From a virus: a stretch of 64,000 nt of DNA. Below are positions 1 through 6,952 of this stretch, in pieces; the first letter of the stretch is position 1, and each line of letters starts with the position of its first letter. Below the pieces are notes generated by a model. It did no database searches and was not told the DNA's origin. It worked only from the letters and a program-made list of their open reading frames with translations. The stretch spans positions 29,163 through 93,162 of IMG/VR virus record IMGVR_UViG_3300044712_000557; one strand, given 5' to 3'. A program made the translations under genes and the position numbers.

Positions 1-1
1 T

Positions 2-208
2 CTCTTGCCGTCCATCGTGCTGCGCCATGATGGAGGCATCAATCCCAAGACGGGGAAGCCTGCCGTGCGATGGCTTGACGACATGCTGGCGCGCAGGATG
101 GAAGTTAGCCATGCCATGGTGCAGGCACTCTACGACAACCTTCCTGACGACCTGAAGGAGTCCGAGAAGGAGATCGTTCCTCTCATGGGGGTGAAACTGA
201 ATGTCTGA
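2..208 (+). CDS. 3' end of an unknown gene (5' truncated by window)
   Basis: The open frame runs in from the window edge and ends at TGA 206-208, overlapping the helicase start by 8 bases. The visible 68 residues are charged and helical-looking, with no motif I recognise. The overlap with the helicase places it in the replication operon, so a primase or helicase-loader role is possible but is only inferred from position. Confidence 0.6.
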   Translation, partial: LLPSIVLRHDGGINPKTGKPAVRWLDDMLARRMEVSHAMVQALYDNLPDDLKESEKEIVPLMGVKLNV

Positions 209-1550
209 AGAGGTTGTAGACCTAGATAACCCAGAGGTTCTCTTGATCGCCGGGGCCTTGATGAAGCCAGCCCTGGCGATCGAGGCGGCTCGCTACGTGA
301 CCCATGATGACTTCCAGGACCATCGTATCGGTCAGATCTGGGGGATCATCATCAAGATGGTCAACGACGGGCTCAAAGAAGACGAGATCGATATCGTAGG
401 CATTGCACATCGGTATAGTACGAACCCGAATGAGCAGCGGAATATCCGCATGCTCTGCTCTGCGATCACCGATGGGATGCCTCGTGCGACGTCCCTCGTC
501 CTGCTGGCCCAGCGAGTGCGACGTCGCGCTACGATGCGATTGGCGATGGGCGAGATCCGCAAGATCGCCGTCGAGCTTCAGTCGCAGATCACTTCCAACG
601 ATGGCGACATGCCAGACCTGGACCTGAGGCTGTCTGGGCTCTCGGTGGCCGTCCATACACGATCTGACCTAACCAAGAAGCGCACGCAGTACAAGGATCT
701 GGGCTCAGAGGTCAGTCGGTACTTCGACGGGCTCATCAGCGGGGATAAGGGACTCTACGTGCCCACGGGGCTCCCAACCCTGGACCGATACCTTGGTGGA
801 GGATTGCGCCCTGGGCAACTCCACGTCGTCCTAGGGGGCACGGGATCGGGCAAGACGGCCTTTACCTCGCAGCTATGCGATCGGGCCTCTCTGGCGGGCA
901 AGCGTGCCCTTATGTTCTCGATGGAAGTCGACCCCCTGGACGTCTACATCCGCGACGTGGAACGGGTAGCTGGGGTGAGCCGCTGGGATCTTAGGTCGAG
1001 GGTCCAGGCGGAACGTGAGGCGGCCCAGATGGCCCTCATGGAAGCCCAGAATATCATCCTCAACCAGCCTCGTGGGAAGACCGTATACGGGGAGCCGATG
1101 TCCCTGGAAGGGATCCGGCAGGCGGTCCTAACGGAGCGTGTCAGGGGCGGCAAGGTAGACATGATCGGTGTCGACCATGCCCAGGTAACTTTGCCTTCCG
1201 AGGGCGAGCTTCGTACGATGCCGCGCTATCTTCAGGTGAAGAGTACCGCTGAAGGCCTGCGCGCACTGGCTCGCCAGCTAGGCATCGCAGTCGTCTTGAC
1301 CGCTCAGTTGAATCCGCCACCGAAGGGTGAAGAGCCCACGATGGCGATGGTGCGCGAGTCCAAGGACATCAACAACGCCGCTGAAGTTGTCATGCTCATT
1401 TTCCATAAGAAGGAAGAGGAGCCGATGACAGGGCAGATGTTCATCTCAGAGTCCTGGCTCATCCTTGAGAAGGTGCGCGCTGGCCGCGAGGGGCGCATCG
1501 CTCTTAAGTATGACGGCAAGTGCTTCAGGTTTACGGAGGCTACGTTGTGA
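201..1550 (+). CDS. dnaB: DnaB-like replicative DNA helicase
   Basis: The 449-residue protein should unwind DNA at the phage fork as a RecA-fold hexamer. An N-terminal helical DnaB domain (about residues 8-100) is followed by the helicase core. The Walker A motif GGTGSGKT is at 212-219, a Walker B-like VDMIGVDHAQ lies near 320-330, then VLTAQLNPP and a sensor region RESKDINNAAEVV. The C-terminal KVRAGREG carries the likely arginine finger. Length is normal for DnaB. The start at 201 overlaps the upstream gene, and the stop overlaps the next GTG start (GTGA), which indicates translational coupling. Confidence 0.93.
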   Translation: MSEEVVDLDNPEVLLIAGALMKPALAIEAARYVTHDDFQDHRIGQIWGIIIKMVNDGLKEDEIDIVGIAHRYSTNPNEQRNIRMLCSAITDGMPRATSLVLLAQRVRRRATMRLAMGEIRKIAVELQSQITSNDGDMPDLDLRLSGLSVAVHTRSDLTKKRTQYKDLGSEVSRYFDGLISGDKGLYVPTGLPTLDRYLGGGLRPGQLHVVLGGTGSGKTAFTSQLCDRASLAGKRALMFSMEVDPLDVYIRDVERVAGVSRWDLRSRVQAEREAAQMALMEAQNIILNQPRGKTVYGEPMSLEGIRQAVLTERVRGGKVDMIGVDHAQVTLPSEGELRTMPRYLQVKSTAEGLRALARQLGIAVVLTAQLNPPPKGEEPTMAMVRESKDINNAAEVVMLIFHKKEEEPMTGQMFISESWLILEKVRAGREGRIALKYDGKCFRFTEATL

Positions 1551-2068
1551 GCATCGAAGAGAAGTTCGCCGAGGTCGTATCGGAAGGTGTAGGCCCTAGT
1601 GGAATCATCTGGCGCGATGAGGTTCGTCGCGTTGGCGATCTGCTCGAATGGCCCGACAACCCGCGTAGGATCACCGATGAGCAGGCAAAGCATCTGGCTA
1701 AGAGCATCGTCCTCTTCGGCTACGCGGATCCGATCCTCATCAACACCGACAACATGATCGTTGGTGGCCACATGCGGCTTCGCGTGATGCGTGTTGCGGG
1801 CATGGTGCATGACAACACCAAGATCGCGGTGCGAGTTCCTAGTAGGCCACTTGACCCAGAGGAATTCGAAGAGCTGGCGATCCGCCTCAACAAGAACGTG
1901 GGCACCTGGGATTTCGAGAAGCTCTCTATGAGCTTTGACCAGACCAACCTGCGCAATTGGGGCTTCAGCCCGATGGAGTTTGGTATGCAGAGTCAAGATC
2001 TGAAGCCCACCAAGCTCAAGCCTGCCCAACAGAAGACATGCCCTGAATGTGGAGCGATTCTTCCATGA
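1547..2068 (+). CDS. ParB/sulfiredoxin-fold domain protein
   Basis: The GTG at 1547 overlaps the helicase TGA, so I chose it over an earlier in-frame start at 1520. The 173-residue protein has a ParB-type N domain: NPRRITDEQ, then KSIVLFGYADPILIN and the signature VGGHMRLRVM. Such domains bind or nick DNA, or act as NTPases, and phages often place them beside methylases or replication genes. No HTH follows. The C-terminus ends in CPECGAIL, half of a zinc ribbon. It is probably a DNA-transaction accessory factor; the exact role is unknown. Confidence 0.8.
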   Translation: MSIEEKFAEVVSEGVGPSGIIWRDEVRRVGDLLEWPDNPRRITDEQAKHLAKSIVLFGYADPILINTDNMIVGGHMRLRVMRVAGMVHDNTKIAVRVPSRPLDPEEFEELAIRLNKNVGTWDFEKLSMSFDQTNLRNWGFSPMEFGMQSQDLKPTKLKPAQQKTCPECGAILP

Positions 2069-2925
2069 CGCTAGAAGAGATGGCCATAGCACAGCTAGGT
2101 AGTACAATCCGTCGCTTACTTGTCAATCTCTCTCATGCCGAGGCGAAGACGGAGCAGGCACAGCAGCGGGTGGCAGAGCTGGAGCACCAGCTAGCGACCC
2201 ATCCGCAGCACGAAGCCTGCCCGAAGTGCTGGCTACGGCTACAGTCAGTACAGAAGCGCGCGGAGGCTGCGGAGGATCAAGTTCGCAAACTGTCCAAAGA
2301 GCGGGACAATCTGCTCGATCGTCTATTGGATGAGCAAACTCGAAATGAAGTGGAGCCTTCCGTTAGTGACTGTGGGCATGATTACAGTTGTGGGTTCTGT
2401 CGCGCAAGGCGCACTAGATTGGAGGCTGCGGAGCAGCGAGTGCGTAACGCCGATCAATCGGCGTCACATGCGCTAGCAGTGTCGGAGAAAGCGATAGGGC
2501 GCGCGGAGGCTGCGGAGGCTGAGGTGGAGCGGCTCAAGCGCCTGCTCGCGGAAGGGCACGAGCTGATGGCCGATCTGCACTCCACTCTGGCACAGACGCG
2601 GGCCGACCGAGAGGTGTACTTCAAGGCTGGGCAAGAGGCACAGCGTGACGTAGAGCAGGCACTGGCCGAGGTGGAGCGGCTCAAAGCCGAAGTCGGCATA
2701 GGCGCAGGCGTGAAGACGGCAGCCGAAGTGAAGGCACTGGAGCGCATCGCCAGTCTGGAGGCAGCGCTGGACAGGATCAACACCGAGGTTGAACTTCAGC
2801 TTCGCACTGCAACCGGCAAGGATGGCATGACTCACTACTTCCAAGGCGACGTTGCCGAGGTTGTGAAGCGCATCACCCAAGTTGTGCGCGAGGAGCGCAA
2901 GAAGGCGGGGGTGGGCCGTGGCTGA
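2065..2925 (+). CDS. long coiled-coil protein with two Cys clusters
   Basis: The ATG at 2065 overlaps the upstream TGA (ATGA), which fixes the start. The 286 residues are mostly heptad-rich coiled coil with repeated E-x-x-x-L-K-R and AEAAEAEVERL patterns. Two cysteine clusters interrupt the coil: CPKC near residue 52, and C-x-x-x-x-x-x-C-x-x-C near 110. They could bind zinc. I recognise no family. A structural or scaffolding role in the replication operon is the most that can be said. Confidence 0.75.
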   Translation: MTLEEMAIAQLGSTIRRLLVNLSHAEAKTEQAQQRVAELEHQLATHPQHEACPKCWLRLQSVQKRAEAAEDQVRKLSKERDNLLDRLLDEQTRNEVEPSVSDCGHDYSCGFCRARRTRLEAAEQRVRNADQSASHALAVSEKAIGRAEAAEAEVERLKRLLAEGHELMADLHSTLAQTRADREVYFKAGQEAQRDVEQALAEVERLKAEVGIGAGVKTAAEVKALERIASLEAALDRINTEVELQLRTATGKDGMTHYFQGDVAEVVKRITQVVREERKKAGVGRG

Positions 2926-3097
2926 CGCTAAGCCAACATTGGTCGAGATCGACATTCGGCTGGAAACTCTCCAGCGAATCGCTGAGAGGCTCACGACAGG
3001 AAACGTCGCCCACGACGGGGCCGAACTCGCCGCCGCGATCCGAGCACTTCGCCGACGAATCGGAACGCGGGCGTTCAAGGAGGCCGATCGTGGCTGA
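2918..3097 (+). CDS. small helical protein, unknown function
   Basis: The GTG at 2918 overlaps the preceding gene by 8 bases, and the stop overlaps the next gene by 8 bases. The 59 residues form two amphipathic helices ending in AAIRALRRRIGTRAF. No motif is recognised. The tight overlaps on both sides are the main support for it being real. Confidence 0.65.
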   Translation: MADAKPTLVEIDIRLETLQRIAERLTTGNVAHDGAELAAAIRALRRRIGTRAFKEADRG

Positions 3098-3473
3098 GCC
3101 CAGCGTGTGCCCTCGCTTCGTAGTCCCGTGGGATGAGCAGCAGGGATTCAACCCAACCCGTGACGGAGATGTGTCCTGCGATGCTTGCGGTAGGCCACAC
3201 AGCGAGCACAAGGTGAAGACTCCCAAGCCAACCGCGCGCAATCTGGAGATGGCAGCGGAGTGGTATCTCGACACCATCCAGACCGTCTCGTCTTTGGCTG
3301 AAGTGATTGCCGTGGCCCGCGATGAGGTCCGCGCCGAGGAGCGGAAGCGGGCAGTGAGGATCATTCAACACGTGTTCGCTCGTGCGAAGAGAAACGAAAT
3401 TATGCTCAGCCCCCCCGTAATTGGACGCGCGATTGGGGAGATCCTGCGCCGCCTGCGGGAGGAGGGGGCGTGA
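3090..3473 (+). CDS. small protein with zinc-knuckle-like motif
   Basis: The GTG at 3090 follows an AAGGAGG-like ribosome site. The 127-residue protein has CDACGRPHSEH near residue 30, a possible C-x-x-C...H-x-x-H zinc site, followed by a helical region rich in Arg and Glu. It is embedded in an operon with 4-8 base overlaps at both ends. The family is not recognised. Confidence 0.7.
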   Translation: MAEPSVCPRFVVPWDEQQGFNPTRDGDVSCDACGRPHSEHKVKTPKPTARNLEMAAEWYLDTIQTVSSLAEVIAVARDEVRAEERKRAVRIIQHVFARAKRNEIMLSPPVIGRAIGEILRRLREEGA

Positions 3474-3643
3474 GTCTCTGGCGAACATGGGTAGCTCCAG
3501 ATGATGGCTTGGTCACCTTCTGGAGCTACCGACGTCTTCCCGATGGAAGCTTTAAGGCTGATTTTGAGCTACAGCTCCCTTATGAGGAAGTGCTGGATCA
3601 GAATGGAAACACCCTTTCCGAGGTAGAGGTTGACGATGAGTGA
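3470..3643 (+). CDS. 57-residue protein, unknown function
   Basis: The GTG at 3470 overlaps the TGA of the upstream gene (GTGA), and the TGA at 3641-3643 overlaps the next start. It has an aromatic-rich beta-type N-terminus (SLWRTWVAP, VTFWSYRRL) and an acidic tail. It fills an otherwise empty gap in the operon in frame, which supports it being a gene. The function is unknown. Confidence 0.65.
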   Translation: MSLWRTWVAPDDGLVTFWSYRRLPDGSFKADFELQLPYEEVLDQNGNTLSEVEVDDE

Positions 3644-3833
3644 GGCACTGGTCAAGAGGATCGAACAGCTAGAGGAGGCCTTGCGCTACATCAGGGACGG
3701 CTGGGACCACGACGAAGATTGTCATAGGTACTCCACTGCGTGCTTCATTTGCGTAGCCGATGAAGCTCTCAAGCCTGTGGTACTCTACGATACCAACCCA
3801 TTTACGGGGCATCCTGAATGTGTGAAGCAGTAG
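3636..3833 (+). CDS. 65-residue protein with Cys/His cluster
   Basis: The ATG at 3636 is preferred over an upstream TTG. The protein starts with a short coiled coil (MSEALVKRIEQLEEAL), followed by HDEDCHRYSTACFICVADEAL, where two histidines and three cysteines could hold a metal ion. It overlaps genes on both sides. The C-terminal FTGHPECVKQ is unusual. The family is not recognised. Confidence 0.65.
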   Translation: MSEALVKRIEQLEEALRYIRDGWDHDEDCHRYSTACFICVADEALKPVVLYDTNPFTGHPECVKQ

Positions 3834-4114
3834 ATACTACCGATAGCCGCTACCCTGGTTGGTACTGCTGTCGAGACAACACGTTCAACGGCGCTCGCGC
3901 CAAGGCATGCCGCGTCTGTAAGCATGCGAGGGACAACAAAGAGACTCCAGTGGTCATCCCACGTCCTCCGCGTAGGAAGAAGAGGATCGTGAGTGAAGCC
4001 ACGCCAGTGCAGCAAGTGCAGAAAGCCAAGCCTGTGGCGCAAGGTAAAGCCCGAAGGGTCAAACCGAAACAGATTCGAATGCGTAGAGTGCGGAAGTCCA
4101 ACAAGGCCGATTAA
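3818..4114 (+). CDS. basic protein with degenerate RanBP2-like zinc finger
   Basis: The N-terminus holds a W-x-C-C...N-x6-C-x2-C pattern (WYCCRDNTFNGARAKACRVC), close to the RanBP2-type finger W-x-C-x2-C-x3-N-x6-C-x2-C, but with the second cysteine moved. The rest (about residues 45-98) is very rich in Lys and Arg. Its last 122 bases overlap the HNH-like gene in another frame, which is more than elsewhere in this operon. It may therefore be shorter or not expressed. If real, it is likely a nucleic-acid-binding protein. Confidence 0.5.
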   Translation: MCEAVDTTDSRYPGWYCCRDNTFNGARAKACRVCKHARDNKETPVVIPRPPRRKKRIVSEATPVQQVQKAKPVAQGKARRVKPKQIRMRRVRKSNKAD

Positions 4115-4517
4115 GGGGCTGCGCAAGAAGTCGTACATGCCGCCTGGGCTGTACGGCTATCGGCAGAAGGTGAAGGTGGCGAATGATCTTTGGCGACATC
4201 TCATCTACGCCAAGGCGAATGATGGTCGGTGCGCAGTCTGTGGAACCCAAAAAGGTCTACAGGCCATGCACCTATTCCCGAAGGGTCGCTATCCCCATTT
4301 ACGTTTCGAGCTGGACAATGGCGCTCCCGGTTGTCCAGGCTGCCACCGACGTCTCACTAACGATCACGAAGCCCATCGTGACTTTTGCATAAGGTATCTG
4401 GGCGCAGAGAAGTATGAGGCCCTCAGGCTCATGTCGATCTCGCGCGGGAAGGTAGATGTGGCGCTAGTGATTCTGCGTCTTCAGAAGTTGACCGATGAAA
4501 ACAAGCATAGCGGCTAA
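3993..4517 (+). CDS. HNH/NinG-like zinc endonuclease
   Basis: The GTG at 3993 begins a 174-residue protein. An N-terminal four-cysteine zinc finger (CSKC near 6-9 and CVEC near 31-34) is followed by a basic stretch. An HNH-type core follows: CAVC, AMHLFPKGRYPH, then CPGCHRRL. The arrangement resembles lambda NinG recombination proteins, which act on junction or recombination DNA. The expected central Asp/Asn-His pair is partly present (MH, DN), so activity is likely but not certain. The next gene overlaps by 23 bases. Confidence 0.7.
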   Translation: MKPRQCSKCRKPSLWRKVKPEGSNRNRFECVECGSPTRPIKGLRKKSYMPPGLYGYRQKVKVANDLWRHLIYAKANDGRCAVCGTQKGLQAMHLFPKGRYPHLRFELDNGAPGCPGCHRRLTNDHEAHRDFCIRYLGAEKYEALRLMSISRGKVDVALVILRLQKLTDENKHSG

Positions 4518-5064
4518 GCTATGGCAGCGCCCGCAGCCCACTGAAACGAAATTCGTTGATTGCTACGTATCGAGGCCAGCGCCGCTCATCATCAAGAAGA
4601 CTAGTGATCTCTGGAGCAATCCTAAGGTCTTAGTGGACAGCGAGATCAATCCGTACGACAAGGATCTCCTTCACTTCAAGCTGAACTATGTACTAGAGGA
4701 AACGAAGTACCAAGAGGAGATTGCCGTCTACTCAGAAGTCTCTCGCGAAGAGGCTGAGGCTGTACAGAAAGTCGTCCAGGACGAGATAGCCAAGATAGAG
4801 CGGAAGGCGGAAGAGCAGCAACAGGCGAAAATCGCCAGTCAAATGGCCGCCTTCGGCGCAGCCCAGCTTCAGAAGATGCAGGAGCAGCTAGTCGTTAAGT
4901 CGACGCAGGCGCAGCCATTCTTCGATTACTATGGAACTACGCATGGGTATCTACCCAAGCATACTGCAGTAGCTACTGCCCCTAAGATCGAGCCGCCCGT
5001 TGAGCCGAAGCCCGCATTCGAAGTGCCAGAAGAACCTAAGAGGTGGATGAAGAAAGATGGATGA
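4495..5064 (+). CDS. unknown protein with central coiled coil
   Basis: The 189-residue protein has a mixed N-terminal domain (about 1-80), a Glu/Gln/Lys-rich coiled coil near 80-130, and a proline-rich tail (PPVEPKPAFEVPEEPK). It starts inside the end of the HNH-like gene, and its end overlaps the next small gene by 8 bases. The function is not recognised. Confidence 0.7.
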   Translation: MKTSIAAKLWQRPQPTETKFVDCYVSRPAPLIIKKTSDLWSNPKVLVDSEINPYDKDLLHFKLNYVLEETKYQEEIAVYSEVSREEAEAVQKVVQDEIAKIERKAEEQQQAKIASQMAAFGAAQLQKMQEQLVVKSTQAQPFFDYYGTTHGYLPKHTAVATAPKIEPPVEPKPAFEVPEEPKRWMKKDG

Positions 5065-5242
5065 AATGGAACGCTGGAAGGCGTACAAGACTTTCGTGGC
5101 CGAGTTGTATGACGCCCTGGAAGATGGAGAGTGGGGAATGATCGCCTGGGACGATGAGGACAAGGGTGACTTTCAGGAGGCGATCCGTACGGCTTGGGCG
5201 CGAACATTCCCGGTGGCAAATCCTAACACCAGGGAACCTTGA
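5057..5242 (+). CDS. small acidic protein, last gene before the tRNA array
   Basis: The ATG at 5057 overlaps the upstream stop by 8 bases. The 61 residues are acidic and tryptophan-rich (YDALEDGEWGMIAWDDEDKG). No family is recognised. It closes the replication operon; the tRNA array begins 31 bases later with no clear terminator, so both may share a transcript. Confidence 0.65.
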   Translation: MDEMERWKAYKTFVAELYDALEDGEWGMIAWDDEDKGDFQEAIRTAWARTFPVANPNTREP

Positions 5243-5273
5243 CCCGTAGTGTAATCTGCTAGTTAAGGACGTT

Positions 5274-5345
5274 GGGAGTGGGTGCTGAGCACGGGGCAGC
5301 CTCCAAAGCTGAACCGGCAGGGTTCGATTCCTTGCACTCCCGCCA
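5274..5345 (+). tRNA. tRNA-Trp (CCA)
   Basis: The acceptor stem GGGAGTG pairs with CACTCCC; the loop CTCCAAA gives anticodon CCA with T33. The 3' CCA is encoded (G73). The first anticodon-stem pair is mismatched. It is the first tRNA of the array. Confidence 0.85.
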
Positions 5346-5454
5346 TCCTGCTCGTGCCGAGAAGGGCATGAGAGCCAGTTGGAGGATGTAGCTGGCACGG
5401 CGCGCACTGATCGCCGGGATGTCTTTGACAACGCGGATCGTAAGTAACTACTGA
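5346..5454 (+). other. structured spacer, no gene seen
   Basis: The spacer contains a CGTGCC/GGCACG stem enclosing a CCAG/CTGG hairpin. It has no tRNA T-loop, no CCA and no open frame. It may be a processing element or a decayed tRNA. Confidence 0.3.
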
Positions 5455-5528
5455 GCGGCAGTGGTGTAGCGATAGCACGCGATTCTGCCAAGTTCGCAGT
5501 GCGGGTTTAACTCCCGCCTGCCGCTCCA
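5455..5528 (+). tRNA. tRNA-Gly (GCC)
   Basis: The acceptor GCGGCAG pairs with CTGCCGC; the loop CTGCCAA gives GCC. CCA is encoded (T73). The T loop is TTTAACT rather than TTCRANY, and the anticodon stem has one T-T mismatch. Confidence 0.8.
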
Positions 5529-5537
5529 AATTCGTAT

Positions 5538-5628
5538 GGGGGGTTAGCCTCAATCTGGTAAGGCACCCGGCTGTAACCCGGCGGTTGGTCACCATGCCAT
5601 CGTGGTTCAAATCCACGACTCCCCACCA
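5538..5628 (+). tRNA. tRNA-Tyr (GTA), class II
   Basis: GGGGGGT pairs with ACTCCCC with one G-T pair; the loop CTGTAAC gives GTA. A long variable arm lies between the anticodon and T arms, as expected for bacterial tRNA-Tyr. The T loop is TTCAAAT; A73 and CCA are encoded. Confidence 0.9.
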
Positions 5629-5634
5629 TTCAGC

Positions 5635-5708
5635 GCGTCCTTGGTGTAGCACTAACACGCTATCCTTCCAAGTTAGAGTCGAGGGTGGGACTCCCTCAGG
5701 ACGCTCCA
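5635..5708 (+). tRNA. tRNA-Gly (TCC)
   Basis: GCGTCCT pairs with AGGACGC; the loop CTTCCAA gives TCC. T73 and CCA are encoded. The anticodon stem has one T-T mismatch. Confidence 0.8.
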
Positions 5709-5747
5709 TCACAGCTAGGGCAAGAACGCGCCTAGCTAGCCGTGCCC

Positions 5748-5776
5748 CCGTGGTCCAGACTGGCCAGGGGGTTCGT
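5748..5776 (+). pseudogene. possible tRNA 5' remnant
   Basis: GCCCCCG followed by TGGTCCAGACTGG resembles an acceptor strand plus D arm, but no anticodon or T arm follows. The same bases form a CCCCC/GGGGG hairpin. It is either a decayed tRNA or a processing hairpin. Confidence 0.25.
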
Positions 5777-5778
5777 TC

Positions 5779-5852
5779 GCCGCCCTAGTTCAATAGCAGA
5801 ATGGATCCTTGGTAAGGATCTGACATCGGAGCGTAACCGATGGGCGGCTCCA
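5779..5852 (+). tRNA. tRNA-Thr (GGT)
   Basis: GCCGCCC pairs with GGGCGGC. GATCC-TTGGTAA-GGATC gives anticodon GGT with a perfect stem. CCA is encoded. Confidence 0.85.
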
Positions 5853-5853
5853 T

Positions 5854-5928
5854 CCCTCACAGGTGTTATGGCAGCATTCCAGGCTCTTAACCTGCGCGGT
5901 CAGAGTTCAAATCTCTGGTGGGGGACCA
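5854..5928 (+). tRNA. tRNA-Lys (CTT)
   Basis: CCCTCAC pairs with GTGGGGG; the loop CTCTTAA gives CTT. The T arm is CAGAG-TTCAAAT-CTCTG. A73 and CCA are encoded. Confidence 0.88.
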
Positions 5929-5933
5929 AATTC

Positions 5934-6011
5934 GCGAGTGTGACGGTAACTGGCAAACCTAGCAGGTCGAGAGCCTGCTGTTTGTGGGTTCAACTCCCAC
6001 CGCTCGCACCA
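5934..6011 (+). tRNA. tRNA, probable Leu (GAG), class I, C33
   Basis: GCGAGTG pairs with CGCTCGC. The arm GCAGG-TCGAGAG-CCTGC puts GAG at 34-36 but C, not T, at 33. The variable loop is only TGTTT. A73 and CCA are encoded. A shifted reading would give CGA (Ser), but the stem then fails. This is the first of five consecutive leucine-anticodon tRNAs lacking the class II arm. Confidence 0.7.
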
Positions 6012-6012
6012 T

Positions 6013-6088
6013 GCCAGCGTACTCCAACAGCAGAGAGACGCGACTCAGACTCGCGACAGTGGTGGTGCGAATCCACTCGCTGGCACCA
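6013..6088 (+). tRNA. tRNA-Leu (CAG), class I
   Basis: GCCAGCG pairs with CGCTGGC. CGCGA-CTCAGAC-TCGCG gives CAG. The variable loop is ACAGT (5 bases) and the T loop is TGCGAAT. A73 and CCA are present. The long variable arm normal for bacterial tRNA-Leu is missing. Confidence 0.75.
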
Positions 6089-6089
6089 T

Positions 6090-6165
6090 GGCGCACTATC
6101 CCAACGGCAGAGGAACGGGTCTTAGAAGCCCGCAAGTCTGGGTTCAAATCCCAGGTGCGCCACCA
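6090..6165 (+). tRNA. tRNA-Leu (TAG), class I
   Basis: GGCGCAC pairs with GTGCGCC. The loop CTTAGAA gives TAG, which reads CUA. The variable loop is CAAGT and the T loop is TTCAAAT. A73 and CCA are encoded. It begins one base after the previous tRNA. Confidence 0.8.
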
Positions 6166-6200
6166 ACCTGACGTGCTTTGCGCCTATGACTCGTGATCCT

Positions 6201-6257
6201 TGAGGGGAGGGACACGACGAGGATGCGCTCCTTAAGCAAGAGTGAAACATTCCCTCA
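6201..6257 (+). other. tRNA-sized hairpin without tRNA arms
   Basis: TGAGGGG pairs with TTCCCTCA over 7 bp around about 42 bases that lack a T loop and CCA. It sits between Leu (TAG) and Leu (TAA). It is a degenerate tRNA or a processing hairpin. Confidence 0.35.
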
Positions 6258-6258
6258 T

Positions 6259-6334
6259 CGGCACGTAGCCCAACGGCAGAGGCAGCAGCCTTAAAACCTG
6301 CTCAGTGAGAGTTCGAATCTCTCGGTGCCGACCA
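6259..6334 (+). tRNA. tRNA-Leu (TAA), class I
   Basis: CGGCACG pairs with GGTGCCG with a mismatch at the last pair. The loop CTTAAAA gives TAA; the anticodon stem has one C-C mismatch. The variable loop is TCAGT. The T arm GAGAG-TTCGAAT-CTCTC is perfect. A73 and CCA are encoded. Confidence 0.75.
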
Positions 6335-6335
6335 T

Positions 6336-6413
6336 CGCCGACTGATGTAACTTGGCAAACATCCTCGTCTCAAAAACGAGGTCTTCTGGGTTCAACTCCC
6401 AGGTCGGCGACCA
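6336..6413 (+). tRNA. tRNA-Leu (CAA), class I
   Basis: CGCCGAC pairs with GTCGGCG. CTCGT-CTCAAAA-ACGAG gives CAA. The variable loop is GTCTT. A73 and CCA are encoded. It is the fifth leucine-anticodon tRNA with a short variable loop. Confidence 0.8.
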
Positions 6414-6430
6414 TCTTGATTCTTCATGAA

Positions 6431-6509
6431 GGGGTACGAGAGAGCTTGGCGTTCTCTCTGCGTTGTCAGCGCAGGTAATCGGTGGGTTCAAATCCCACGT
6501 ACCCCGCCA
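6431..6509 (+). tRNA. tRNA-Asp (GTC)
   Basis: GGGGTAC pairs with GTACCCC. CTGCG-TTGTCAG-CGCAG gives GTC. G73 and CCA are encoded; the D arm is long (AGAGAG/CTCTCT). Confidence 0.88.
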
Positions 6510-6526
6510 TGAGTAATCAAGAAGCA

Positions 6527-6553
6527 GGGGCAGGAGTGGGTTCGAATCCCACC
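6527..6553 (+). pseudogene. isolated tRNA T-arm remnant
   Basis: GTGGG-TTCGAAT-CCCAC is a perfect T arm with nothing matching an acceptor or anticodon arm around it. It looks like the 3' half of a broken tRNA. Confidence 0.5.
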
Positions 6554-6559
6554 ATGAAT

Positions 6560-6642
6560 GCGGGAGCGTTCGTGTGGTGTATAGGAAGCACGTCCCCTTA
6601 AAAGCATAAGCGGGTGGAGCGGTTCGACTCCGCACTGTCGCA
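6560..6642 (+). pseudogene. degenerate tRNA, Leu (TAA)-like
   Basis: GCGGGAG pairs with CTGTCGC with one G-G mismatch. A T arm (GCGG-TTCGACT-CCGC) and a CTTAAAA loop are visible, but the anticodon stem does not close. The CCA is absent (A73 is followed by GTG). It is probably decayed. Confidence 0.4.
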
Positions 6643-6878
6643 GTGTCCTAGGAATCACACAGAGTGGTCATGCCCACGCGAAAGGCGCTCTGACGTGACA
6701 GCTTAGTGTAACGGTAGCACACCCGCACATACCAAAGCACACACGAATGATCTTCCGATGCGTGCGCTCTACGGCTCTGCAGGGCCGGCGATACGAAGAT
6801 CATATTAGCCCCGTGGTACGAGCGCTGTGGAGCGCCTGTGGCCACAGCAGCGCAAACGGCCACGGGGTATTACAATTC
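6643..6878 (+). other. spacer with a tRNA 5'-half remnant
   Basis: Bases about 6695-6735 (GCTTAGTGTAACGGTAGC plus flanks) look like a tRNA D arm leading toward an anticodon arm, but no matching 3' half follows. I see no open frame of note in the rest. Confidence 0.3.
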
Positions 6879-6952
6879 GGGCGACGAGTAGGACGGGAAT
6901 ACGGCTGGTTTGCACCCAGCAAGACAGGGTTCGACTCCCTGGTTGTCCACCA
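6879..6952 (+). tRNA. tRNA-Ala (TGC)
   Basis: GGGCGAC pairs with GTTGTCC through two G-T pairs. GCTGG-TTTGCAC-CCAGC gives TGC. The T arm is CAGGG-TTCGACT-CCCTG. A73 and CCA are encoded. The usual Ala G3-T70 pair is present. Confidence 0.88.

Noticed and set aside
1304-2107. 267-residue minus-strand frame over the helicase/ParB genes
   Set aside because: It is the antisense of two well-supported genes with coupled starts, has no ribosome site and shows no family features.
5263-5712. Minus-strand frames over tRNAs with GxEP-like motifs
   Set aside because: Repeated motifs such as GVEPTNSRL are antisense of T arms (reverse complement of GGTTCGAATC), a well-known artefact.
5742-6196. Open frames through tRNA genes (for example 5742-6125 and 5984-6196)
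   Set aside because: They read through several tRNAs with stable folds and have no ribosome site or conserved motif.
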